A DNA stretch of 13,979 bases from Clostridia bacterium (GCA_900754175.1 CAAEBS010000036.1:1-13979), one strand, 5' to 3'; shown: positions 6,691 through 13,809, numbered from the stretch's first letter. Notes: a model not told the origin generated them from the letters alone. Numbers and translations: made by a program.

Positions 6691-8058
6691 ATGAAAAAAG
6701 CATTTGCAATCGTCCTGTGCGCTCTGATGCTGTTTGTGCCGGTTCTGACCGTAAGTGCGGCGGACGCCGGCGGGATCAAGGCAAACGAGCTTGCGGACGC
6801 AGGACAGCAGACCCTTTATGTGGGCGGGAAAGCCCAGACAGCACCCACGGTAGACGGAATGGTAGAGGCGGGAGAATACTCGCAGAACTTTACGTTCCGC
6901 TACGGCGACCCCGGCGTTTCGATCACTTTCGGAGATGCCAACAGCGAATACGTACCGGATTATATCAAGGTCGGCGTAAGTTACGACGACGATTACATCT
7001 GGTTCGGCGCTACCGTCCAGGAGGACACCTATACCGGAAGAACCGGTAGTACGACATACAGCTATCTTTGCCTGAATCTCGGTTTCAACCAGTCGGGAGC
7101 GACCGATACCGCCTGCACCAGAATGGCGATGACCCTGGCGCTTACCAATGAAGACAAGATTTTCAACGGCAACGGCTATATGCTGTATGACATTGCAAAC
7201 AAGAAACTGCCGGCGGCTACCAGCTGGAGCTACAACGGCTCGCTGATGCAGAGCAGAAACTTCAAGCGCTCGACGGACGAGGACGGCAAGAACGTCACCG
7301 TGTATGAGATCCAGATGAAAAAGAGCGTGCTGAAAACCGCCTTTGGCGTGGAAGATCTGGATACCGCTTATTTCTACTTCTGGTCAAACGTTTACGACGG
7401 CACGACCAGAAAGTGCGAGATCCGCTATCAGTTCACCCTGCCTGCCGCCACGAAAACGGCTTTGCAGGCAGAATACGGCTGGTGCGCAAGCTTCGTGGGA
7501 CACCTGATGAAGTTTGATTACCGGGATATCGAAACCACGGACGGCGCTTCGGTCCGTCTGAGCAACCCTACCGGTCTGCGGTTTGAGACGGTGCTGGATA
7601 AGGACTTTTACGACGGATTGGTTGCCGCTTATGGAGCGGAAAACGTCAGAGTAGGGCACCTGATCGCACCGGAAAAGTACGTGACAGAGGCGGGAGCCTT
7701 TACCAAGGAGGCGCTGGACGCCCTGAAAAAGAACTCCGTAAAGAATTATCTGGAGGTCGTGGCAGAGGAGCCGTACCGCTCAGACGGCAAGTGCTATACC
7801 TTTGTCGGATCGGTCACCGATATCCTGACGGAAAACAAAACGCTGAGCTTTGCCGGTATCGGCTACGTGGAAGCGGGCGGCAGGATCTATTACAGTGAAA
7901 GCTGGACGGTGAGAAGTATTTCCGAGGTAGCGCAATCGGCGTTGGCGGACACTTCCGATACGCAGAGCGAAAGCTATCCTTATGCAGTTTCCGAGGGCGT
8001 ATACAGCCCGTACACCGAGTCAGAGCGTGCAATTCTTGCAGGCTTTGTCGTGAACTGA
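6691..8058 (+). CDS. Secreted CBM9-like protein with C-terminal GASVRL-type domain
   Basis: This is a 455-residue secreted protein. The signal peptide is MKKAFAIVLCALMLFVP to VSA, cleaved near A23/A24. Residues about 40-275 form a CBM9/DOMON-like beta-sandwich: TAPTVDGMVEAGEYSQ, then VGVSYDDDYIWFGATVQED, TVYEIQMKK and EYGWCASFVGHLMKFD. This fold usually binds sugars or cell-wall glycans. Residues about 284-420 are a second domain, from GASVRLSNPTGLRFET through VGHLIAPEKYV and TFVGSVTDI to YYSESWTVRSISEVAQSAL. I know that pattern from Clostridia surface proteins but can give it no function. There is no anchor or sortase signal. It is paralogous over its first 280 residues to the protein at 8233. 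A surface or secreted ligand-binding role is inferred; no catalytic residues are recognised. AAAGGAAGAG precedes the ATG. Confidence 0.78.
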   Translation: MKKAFAIVLCALMLFVPVLTVSAADAGGIKANELADAGQQTLYVGGKAQTAPTVDGMVEAGEYSQNFTFRYGDPGVSITFGDANSEYVPDYIKVGVSYDDDYIWFGATVQEDTYTGRTGSTTYSYLCLNLGFNQSGATDTACTRMAMTLALTNEDKIFNGNGYMLYDIANKKLPAATSWSYNGSLMQSRNFKRSTDEDGKNVTVYEIQMKKSVLKTAFGVEDLDTAYFYFWSNVYDGTTRKCEIRYQFTLPAATKTALQAEYGWCASFVGHLMKFDYRDIETTDGASVRLSNPTGLRFETVLDKDFYDGLVAAYGAENVRVGHLIAPEKYVTEAGAFTKEALDALKKNSVKNYLEVVAEEPYRSDGKCYTFVGSVTDILTENKTLSFAGIGYVEAGGRIYYSESWTVRSISEVAQSALADTSDTQSESYPYAVSEGVYSPYTESERAILAGFVVN

Positions 8059-8078
8059 GCTTCCGGGAGGTAATTGTG

Positions 8079-8204
8079 ATGAAAAAGAAATATCAGTCTC
8101 CGGCGATGACCGCAGATACGATCGCCGTATCGGACATCATTGCCGCATCCATAATCGGCTCCAAGGACGATCCGTTTATCAGCGATATCAAATGGGACAT
8201 CTGA
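8079..8204 (+). CDS. Small 41-residue peptide of unknown function
   Basis: ATG at 8079 follows GGGAGG (8065-8070) with 8-nt spacing, one of the best ribosome sites in the window, and a TGA ends the frame at 8202-8204. The peptide begins MKKKYQSPAM, continues through ADTIAVSDIIAASIIGS, and ends KDDPFISDIKWDI: a basic head, a mildly hydrophobic middle and an acidic tail with one Trp. It has no clear signal peptide or membrane segment. It sits 20 bp after one CBM9-like gene and 28 bp before the other, so it is co-transcribed. From memory, short frames with a KKxYxxP head and a VSDVI-like centre recur beside surface-protein genes in Clostridia, but I know of no described function. It could be a secreted or modified peptide or a regulatory leader. 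A real gene is likely; its role is unknown. Confidence 0.72.
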   Translation: MKKKYQSPAMTADTIAVSDIIAASIIGSKDDPFISDIKWDI

Positions 8205-8232
8205 AAAATAATAAAAAAGAGAGGGATTTATC

Positions 8233-9363
8233 ATGAAGAAAAAACTGTTTTTAGTTGCCACGATCGTGGCGATCGTATGTGCGCTGACGCTTCCGTCTGC
8301 CGCCGCTTACATCCTGTCCTACGGACTTGGCGATTACGGTCAGAAAATGTATATCGTGGGTGACGCTGCCACGACCGCACCGGTTGCGGACGGCAAGATC
8401 TCCGCAAACGAGTACACCAAGTGCTTCCACTTCACCCCTGAAACCGAGGGTATGCAGAATCACCTGACCGATCAGACGGCGCTTGCCGAGTACGTTGACA
8501 TTTACGCCAGCTACGACGAGAACACGATCTACATCGGCGCCGTGGTCCGTGAGGACGAATATACCAACCGTGGTGCGGCGGCAAGCGACCCGTACAGCCG
8601 TATTACCATCAATCTGGGCTTCAATACGAACGGAAGCTCGGTCGGTGCGGCAGATCGCTTTGACATGACGCTTTCTATCAAGGATGCTGACAAAAAAGAT
8701 TTCTTTGCCGGTCTCGGTTATCTGAAGTTCAACTCGACCGGAAAATTTGAAAAATCGTGGGCGTACATGAACACCGCTCTGACCGCAAAATATTACGCCA
8801 GAGGAACCGACGCCAACGGCAAAGCCATTACTACTTACGAAATCGCTCTCTCCAAGGACGAGGTGTGCAACGCCTTCGGTCTGGAAAGAAGCAAGCTTTC
8901 CAACACCGCTTTCTTCTACTTTGAGCAGTATCCTACCGTGAACGGCGCCAACGTGGGAAGCCTTCGCTACAACCACCTGCTGGGTCAGGAAGAGATCATT
9001 GCTCTGACGGATGAGTACGGCTGGGCGCCCAACTTCCTCGGCAACCTGATGGTGTTCGGCAACGAGTGCGACCTGGATATGACCGTGGAGCAGAAGCCCA
9101 ACGGCGGTGGCGAGGATCTGCCTCCGGATGACGACGGTGAGGACAACGGCGACGGTGAAGAGGACAACAACGGTGCGGACAATAAGCCCACCAAGGACAC
9201 GGGCAAGGTGACCGACGCACCGGAGACCAAGGCGTCCGCCGAGACCGAAGAAGAAAAGAAAGGCTGTAAGGGCGCTGTTGCCTCGGCAGGTCTGGTTTGC
9301 CTGGCAGTTGCTGGCGTGACCTCCGCCGTTGCGGTAATCGGAAAGCGCCGGAAAGAGGACTGA
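8233..9363 (+). CDS. CBM9-like surface protein with acidic linker and C-terminal membrane anchor
   Basis: This is a 376-residue protein. The signal peptide is MKKKLFLVATIVAIVCALTL, cleaved near A24-A25. Residues about 37-280 are a CBM9/DOMON-like domain paralogous to the protein at 6691: TAPVADGKISANEYTK, YDENTIYIGAVVREDEYTNRG, TYEIALSKDEV and EYGWAPNFLGNLMVFG. Residues about 289-342 form a Gly/Asp/Glu/Asn/Thr-rich linker, coded in part by an imperfect GACGGTGAGGAC-type DNA repeat (about 9130-9183). The C-terminus is KKGCKG, a hydrophobic segment (about 347-369) and the tail KRRKED. This layout fixes a protein in the cytoplasmic membrane with the domain outside. No LPXTG is present, so sortase attachment to peptidoglycan is not supported. 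It probably presents a glycan-binding domain at the surface. AGAGGGA precedes the ATG at about 7 nt. Confidence 0.8.
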   Translation: MKKKLFLVATIVAIVCALTLPSAAAYILSYGLGDYGQKMYIVGDAATTAPVADGKISANEYTKCFHFTPETEGMQNHLTDQTALAEYVDIYASYDENTIYIGAVVREDEYTNRGAAASDPYSRITINLGFNTNGSSVGAADRFDMTLSIKDADKKDFFAGLGYLKFNSTGKFEKSWAYMNTALTAKYYARGTDANGKAITTYEIALSKDEVCNAFGLERSKLSNTAFFYFEQYPTVNGANVGSLRYNHLLGQEEIIALTDEYGWAPNFLGNLMVFGNECDLDMTVEQKPNGGGEDLPPDDDGEDNGDGEEDNNGADNKPTKDTGKVTDAPETKASAETEEEKKGCKGAVASAGLVCLAVAGVTSAVAVIGKRRKED

Positions 9364-9378
9364 CGACCAGAGCCTGTC

Positions 9379-11208
9379 ATGAACCGTAAACAGTTAAAAA
9401 CGATACTTCTGATCCTCCTGGCAACGGCAATGCTGCTCAGCTTTGCGGCGTGCCGGAAACAGGGGGAGGGGGATGCCGTGGAGTCCGCCGACTCCACGGC
9501 GGAGCCCGATACGCAAACGTCGGAGGCGCTGTTTTTCGACGTGCTTTCGGCGAGCGGAACCGCCTGCAACGTATATTACCCGGATGATGCGGAAAAGGCA
9601 GTGACCGACGTCGCACGGCAGATCGCATCCTTTGTGGCGTCCGTGACCAAGGCAAAGGTCAACGCCACCGCCATATCCCGTGCCAAGGGCGGGGAAGAAT
9701 CGGTCATCCTTGTGGGAGATACCGGGCGGGAGGAGAGCACGGCTTTCCTCAAAACCATGAAATATTCTGACTACGGCTTTGCGGTGGTCAGCGAAAAGGT
9801 CCTTTGCGTAGGGGGCGCTTCGGATTCCGGCATTGCAAAGGCGGCAAAGCTTCTCTGCGGCGTTCTGAAGGACTCTGCACTGCTTACCGAAAAAACGCTT
9901 GCCGACGGCTCCCGGGAGAGCGGCGGAAAATATATTTCCTCCGCCATGAACCAGCTGGAGTACGCAAGCTATCCGATCGGTGAGGTAACCCTGCTGTCAC
10001 ATCCGCTTTCGGATTTTACCATCGTGTACGCCGAGGGCGACGAGGCGTATGCACAGCGCCTGTGGCAGCGAATTGCCACGGTGAGCGGCTACTGCCTGCC
10101 CATGGCGCCGGCGGGCGGGGAAGCGCAGGAATGTGAGATCCTGATCGGCAACACCGGCAGAGCGATCTCCGACAAATTCTATAACCGGAATTATTACCGT
10201 GTCTTTGCGGAATATCAGATTCTGGCAGAGGGCACGCAGGTGGCGCTGGCGGGACTGAACACGTACACGCTGGAAACGGCGCTGGACCGCTTTTGCGAGG
10301 ACTGGTTCCCGCTGGGAGTGGAAAAGGGCAGCCTGAACATCCGTGCGTCTGCGTGCGCAAAGAGCGGAAAGCTGGACTCCACCAAGATCAATATCGAGCA
10401 GAGACGGTCGGAAAGCGATATCCGCATCGTTTCCAACAACGTATATTTCTACGAGTTTTCCAAGGAGCGGGCGCAACTGCTTGCCGACTCCATGATGACG
10501 GTGGATGCGGACGTCCTCCTGCTCCAGGAGGTCGGTGCAGAGTGGCACCGTTCGCTTGACCCGATGCTGGAACAGATGGGCTATACGGCGGTTCCCACCA
10601 AGGGAGAGGGAGAACTTTCCGGCGTGACCGCCACGCAGAACTACACCCCCGTGTGGTACCGTGCAAATCTGCTGCGGCTTATCGACTACGGCTACGATCA
10701 GTTTGAGTCGGTCAAGACCCGCCCCGACGGTAATCTCTCCTCCTCCAAGTCCTTTACCTGGGCGTTGCTTGAGGAAAAGGCGACCGGAAAGAAATTTGCC
10801 GTTATCAGCACGCACTACACCTGGCACGCAAGCGACGTTACGGGCAACAAGCTCCGCACCGACGATGCGACCGAGGTAATGGCGGCGGTCGGGAAGATAG
10901 AGGCGACCTACGGCGTGCCGGTGGTGGTCATGGGAGACATGAACTGCGTGCCCAACAGCGACCCGTACAAGGTCATGGCGTCCGGCAATCTCAAGGACGC
11001 CAGATACTGCGCCGCCGAAAAGTTCGGCACCACGCTGAATACCTGGCATAAGCTGGGAGAGGAGCCGGGAAGCTCCGGCAGTATTCTGGATCACTGCTTC
11101 GTTTCGACCACCGGACTTACCGCAAAGCTCTACCAGATCATGAAGAACGACTATATCCTGAAGACCACCGATCATCTGCCCCTGAGCGTAGATATCGCAC
11201 TGACCTGA
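9379..11208 (+). CDS. Lipoprotein with two GH67N-like domains and a C-terminal EEP (DNase I-like) domain
   Basis: This is a 609-residue lipoprotein whose signal ends in FAAC (lipid Cys25). Two tandem copies of a GH67N/GH20b-like domain follow: residues about 55-175 with SVILVGDTGRE, and about 200-310 with CEILIGNTGRA. Residues about 346-609 are an endonuclease/exonuclease/phosphatase fold with its key motifs intact: IVSNNVYF (N353/N354), LLQEVG (E384), STHYTW (H479), VMGDMN (D520, N522), ILDHCF (D571) and TTDHLPL (D598, H599). This superfamily includes DNase I, sphingomyelinases and inositol polyphosphate phosphatases, so a metal-dependent phosphodiesterase or phosphatase acting outside the cell is expected; the substrate is open. 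It is the last gene of the operon, 15 bp after the anchored protein. Its own ribosome site is weak, suggesting translational coupling. An 11-bp hairpin lies early in the coding sequence (9475-9500). Confidence 0.85.
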   Translation: MNRKQLKTILLILLATAMLLSFAACRKQGEGDAVESADSTAEPDTQTSEALFFDVLSASGTACNVYYPDDAEKAVTDVARQIASFVASVTKAKVNATAISRAKGGEESVILVGDTGREESTAFLKTMKYSDYGFAVVSEKVLCVGGASDSGIAKAAKLLCGVLKDSALLTEKTLADGSRESGGKYISSAMNQLEYASYPIGEVTLLSHPLSDFTIVYAEGDEAYAQRLWQRIATVSGYCLPMAPAGGEAQECEILIGNTGRAISDKFYNRNYYRVFAEYQILAEGTQVALAGLNTYTLETALDRFCEDWFPLGVEKGSLNIRASACAKSGKLDSTKINIEQRRSESDIRIVSNNVYFYEFSKERAQLLADSMMTVDADVLLLQEVGAEWHRSLDPMLEQMGYTAVPTKGEGELSGVTATQNYTPVWYRANLLRLIDYGYDQFESVKTRPDGNLSSSKSFTWALLEEKATGKKFAVISTHYTWHASDVTGNKLRTDDATEVMAAVGKIEATYGVPVVVMGDMNCVPNSDPYKVMASGNLKDARYCAAEKFGTTLNTWHKLGEEPGSSGSILDHCFVSTTGLTAKLYQIMKNDYILKTTDHLPLSVDIALT

Positions 11209-11244
11209 AAGGGTCGTCGTCCGTTCAGAAAAAATTCACTTCAC

Positions 11245-11285
11245 GGGGGTGTTAAAAAACTCATTTTGAGTTTTTTAACACCCCC
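11245..11285. terminator. Perfect 19-bp hairpin ending the operon
   Basis: GGGGGTGTTAAAAAACTCA (11245-11263) pairs without mismatch with TGAGTTTTTTAACACCCCC (11267-11285) around a TTT loop, 36 bp after the EEP stop. GCTTTTCTCT follows, a modest uridine-rich tail. It separates the large operon from the AraC unit. Confidence 0.8.
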
Positions 11286-11305
11286 GCTTTTCTCTGGGCT
11301 TTCCC

Positions 11306-11334
11306 TTGACAAAATACCGTGCGGACGGTATAAT
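11306..11334 (+). promoter_or_regulatory. Upstream consensus promoter (P1) of the AraC-GH4 unit
   Basis: TTGACA (11306-11311), a 17-bp spacer and TATAAT (11329-11334) match the consensus exactly. Transcription would start near 11341 and give a leader of about 155 nt before the AraC coding sequence. A 6-bp inverted repeat lies inside the spacer and touches the -10 box. Confidence 0.82.
11315..11330. promoter_or_regulatory. Putative operator inside P1
   Basis: TACCGT (11315-11320) and ACGGTA (11325-11330) form a perfect inverted repeat with a GCGG centre, located in the spacer and overlapping the -10 box. A dimeric repressor bound here would block RNA polymerase. Which protein binds is unknown. 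Confidence 0.4.
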
Positions 11335-11437
11335 AAAGAAAAGCAAAAAAGCATATTTTTGATTCCGATTTTACTCCGTCCGGCAAAAGTTGACCAGAAA
11401 ACAGAGTAAATTCCCCAAAAACAGACAAGATTGTGAA

Positions 11438-11465
11438 TTGAAAAAATATTTTTGTATGGTATAAT
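11438..11465 (+). promoter_or_regulatory. Downstream promoter (P2) of the AraC-GH4 unit
   Basis: TTGAAA (11438-11443), a 16-bp spacer and TATAAT (11460-11465). Its start near 11472 gives a leader of about 30 nt that carries AGGAGAG. Because the -10 box overlaps possible upstream ATG codons at 11452 and 11464, those are unlikely starts for transcripts from P2. Confidence 0.65.
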
Positions 11466-11502
11466 GATTACAGAAAGGCAGGAGAGATCCGCAGGGTTGC
11501 TT

Positions 11503-12366
11503 ATGACCGACAAGGGATTTTTGTCCGATTACGGAAACAAGATCAAAATCGAACACAGTTCGGGGATTTCGGTGATGTACAATACGCATCTGCATCCTCA
11601 GTACGAGTTGTATTTCTGTCCGGATAACATTGAGCAGGAATCGGTGATCAACGGTCAGAAATACCGGTATTGCTACCCCTGCGCCATTCTTTCACGCCCC
11701 TATACCGTTCATTCCATGTCCTGCATGGAGAAAAGCGGAACCCGGTTTGAGCGCTTTGTCTTTTATTTCAGCGAGGACACGCTGGCGCACCTGGGCGGCA
11801 ATCTGTTGCCCGAGCGGTGGCAGACGGCGGACACCGGACTGCTTTTCCGGCTGACCCCGGAGCAGGGCGTGTATCTGCGGGATTGCCTGCGGCAGTTTCT
11901 CGCAGGCGGGCAAGCGCCCACGGTGCGGGAGAAGGAGCTGATCTTCGGCTTTCTGATGAATCGCCTTTACAGCTTCTGCTCCGATGACTGCATCACCGAG
12001 GTGGATACGTCCTTCTTTTACATTCAGGGCGTGCTCCGCTACGTGGCGGAAAATCTTTCGGAGGAGCTGGACGTGGAACGGCTTGCGGCGCATTTTGCGG
12101 TCAGCCGCTCCAAGCTGGACCGGGATTTCAAAGCCCGCACGGGAATGACCACCCACGATTTCGTGGACATCTGCCGGCTGAACCTTGCCAAATATATGCT
12201 TCGCCGCAAGACCAGGGTCACGGCGGCGCAGATCTGCGAGGCGTGCGGTTTCCGGAGCGAAAGCTACTTTTACCTGTTTTTCAGAAAGCACACCGGGATG
12301 ACGCCGGCGCAGTACCGGAATGCCGAGTTGCCGAAAAATCAGAAATTTTTCGGTGAGAAATACTGA
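11503..12366 (+). CDS. AraC-family transcriptional regulator
   Basis: This is a 287-residue cytoplasmic DNA-binding protein. Residues about 20-90 are a cupin-like sensor domain with the typical NTHLHPQYELYF motif, as in sugar-responsive AraC regulators. Residues about 170-275 hold two helix-turn-helix motifs: LDVERLAAHFAVSRSKLDRDF, and VTAAQICEACGFRSESYFYL followed by FRKHTGMTPAQYRN, the AraC signature end. It probably senses a sugar and controls GH4 and perhaps the large operon. The ATG at 11503 is a compromise. AGGAGAG (11480-11486) is 16 nt away from it, whereas an in-frame TTG at 11497 lies 10 nt away and may be the true start, adding two residues. An ATG at 11452 would lie upstream of the P2 transcription start. 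The GH4 gene follows after 64 bp. Confidence 0.88.
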   Translation: MTDKGFLSDYGNKIKIEHSSGISVMYNTHLHPQYELYFCPDNIEQESVINGQKYRYCYPCAILSRPYTVHSMSCMEKSGTRFERFVFYFSEDTLAHLGGNLLPERWQTADTGLLFRLTPEQGVYLRDCLRQFLAGGQAPTVREKELIFGFLMNRLYSFCSDDCITEVDTSFFYIQGVLRYVAENLSEELDVERLAAHFAVSRSKLDRDFKARTGMTTHDFVDICRLNLAKYMLRRKTRVTAAQICEACGFRSESYFYLFFRKHTGMTPAQYRNAELPKNQKFFGEKY

Positions 12367-12430
12367 ACCGGCAGGGAATTGTCTTTACCCGCCACGGCGG
12401 ATAAAATAAAAATCGGAAAGGATTTTAACA

Positions 12431-13759
12431 ATGGGGAAAATTACGTTTATGGGTGCCGGAAGCACCGTCTTTGCCAAGAACGTCATCGGCGATTCCATGA
12501 TGACGCCCGCTCTCTGCGACTTTGAGTATGCGCTGTACGACATTGACGCCGAGCGGCTGGAGGAGTCCTACCTCATGGTCACCACTCTGAACAAGAACGT
12601 CAATCAGGGCAGAGCCAAAATTACGAAGTATCTGGGCGTTCCGAACCGCAAGGACGCATTGCGTGGGGCGGATTTCGTGGTCAACGCCATTCAGGTGGGC
12701 GGTTACGAGCCGTGCACTGTGACCGACTTTGAGGTGCCCAAGAAATACGGTCTGCGCCAGACAATCGCCGACACGCTCGGCATCGGCGGCATCTTCCGGG
12801 CGCTCCGCACCATTCCGGTACTGGAGGACTTTGCAAACGATATGGCGCAGGTCTGCCCCCGTGCGCTTTTCCTGAACTACACCAACCCGATGGCAATGCT
12901 GGCGGGCTTTATGCAGAGATACACCGGCATCCGGACGGTGGGGCTTTGCCACAGCGTACAGGTCTGCTCCAAGACCCTGCTGAAAGAGCTGGGAATGGAG
13001 GAGAACGTCAAGAGACCGCTGCGTGAAAAGATTGCCGGTATCAACCATATGGCGTGGTTGCTTGAAATTGAGGACGCCGACGGAAACGATCTCTATCCCG
13101 AGATCCGCCGCCGTGCCTGCGAGATCCTGGAAAATCCGCCGGAGGACTTCAAGGATCTGGTCCGCTTTGAGTACATCCGCCGCTTTGGCTACTACTGCAC
13201 CGAGTCGAGCGAGCACAATGCGGAGTACAACAATTTCTTTATCAAGTCGAGATATCCCGAGCTGATCGAACGCTACCGGATCCCGCTTGACGAGTACCCC
13301 CGCCGGTGCGTCAACCAGATTGAAAAATGGAAACACAACAAGGAAGAGTACCTGTCGGGCAAGATTGAGCACACCCGTTCCCGTGAGTACGCCTCCCACA
13401 TTATGGAGGCTATGGTGACCGACGAGGCGTACAAGATCGGCGGCAACGTGCTGAACACTGGTCTGATTACCAACCTTCCCGCAGAAGCCTGTGTAGAGGT
13501 GCCGTGCCTTGTCAACAAGTACGGAATTCAGCCGACGGTTGTGGGCAAGCTCCCGCTCCAGCTTGCGGCGATGAACCAGACCAACATCAACCCGCAGTTG
13601 CTTACCATTGAGGCGGCAGTGACCAAAAAGCGGGAGTACATTTACCAGGCGGCAATGCTGGAGCCGCACACCGCAGCCGAGCTTTCGATCGACGACATCA
13701 TTTCGCTTTGCGACGATCTGATCGAAGCGCACAAGGGCTGGTTGCCTGAATATCACTGA
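12431..13759 (+). CDS. melA: GH4 alpha-galactosidase-like glycosidase (melibiase type)
   Basis: This is a 442-residue cytoplasmic protein of normal length for MelA-like GH4 enzymes. It has an N-terminal Rossmann fold with FMGAGSTVFAKN (NAD-binding Gly-rich loop) and YDIDAERL (D37). The GH4 active-site motifs are GLCHSVQ (C173, H174) and AGINHMAW (N205, H206), which hold the Mn2+ ion, and TESSEHNAEY (258-267). NYTNPMAM (149-156) is also typical. Such enzymes oxidise C3 of the sugar through bound NAD+ and split the glycosidic bond by elimination. Melibiase activity on alpha-galactosides is the closest match, but GH4 also holds alpha-glucosidases and alpha-glucuronidases, so the gene symbol is provisional. 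GGAAAGGA (12415-12422) is 8 nt before the ATG. It shares a transcript with the AraC gene. Confidence 0.88.
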   Translation: MGKITFMGAGSTVFAKNVIGDSMMTPALCDFEYALYDIDAERLEESYLMVTTLNKNVNQGRAKITKYLGVPNRKDALRGADFVVNAIQVGGYEPCTVTDFEVPKKYGLRQTIADTLGIGGIFRALRTIPVLEDFANDMAQVCPRALFLNYTNPMAMLAGFMQRYTGIRTVGLCHSVQVCSKTLLKELGMEENVKRPLREKIAGINHMAWLLEIEDADGNDLYPEIRRRACEILENPPEDFKDLVRFEYIRRFGYYCTESSEHNAEYNNFFIKSRYPELIERYRIPLDEYPRRCVNQIEKWKHNKEEYLSGKIEHTRSREYASHIMEAMVTDEAYKIGGNVLNTGLITNLPAEACVEVPCLVNKYGIQPTVVGKLPLQLAAMNQTNINPQLLTIEAAVTKKREYIYQAAMLEPHTAAELSIDDIISLCDDLIEAHKGWLPEYH

Positions 13760-13775
13760 TAGGTGGGGAGTTTAG

Positions 13776-13809
13776 CGGGGAAAACTTTTCTCCAGAAAAG
13801 TTTTCCCCG
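13776..13809. repeat. Perfect 16-bp stem-loop after the GH4 gene
   Basis: CGGGGAAAACTTTTCT (13776-13791) pairs perfectly with AGAAAAGTTTTCCCCG (13794-13809) around CC. It may help end or stabilise the AraC-GH4 transcript; no strong uridine run follows. Compared with 471-504, one G-C pair is an A-T pair here. Confidence 0.75.

Noticed and set aside
9259..9363. A sortase (LPXTG) signal in the anchored CBM9-like protein
   Set aside because: No LPXTG, NPXTG or similar motif precedes the hydrophobic segment; only KKGCKG is seen.
9997..11175. A 392-codon minus-strand open frame
   Set aside because: It is antisense to the EEP domain, whose catalytic motifs are all on the plus strand.
11452..11502. 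An ATG at 11452 as the AraC start
   Set aside because: It overlaps the P2 promoter, has no ribosome site, and adds residues before the usual N-terminus. ATG 11503 or TTG 11497 fits better.
12425..13756. A 443-codon minus-strand open frame
   Set aside because: It is an almost exact mirror of the GH4 gene, which has intact NAD and metal motifs; the mirror frame shows no recognisable domain.
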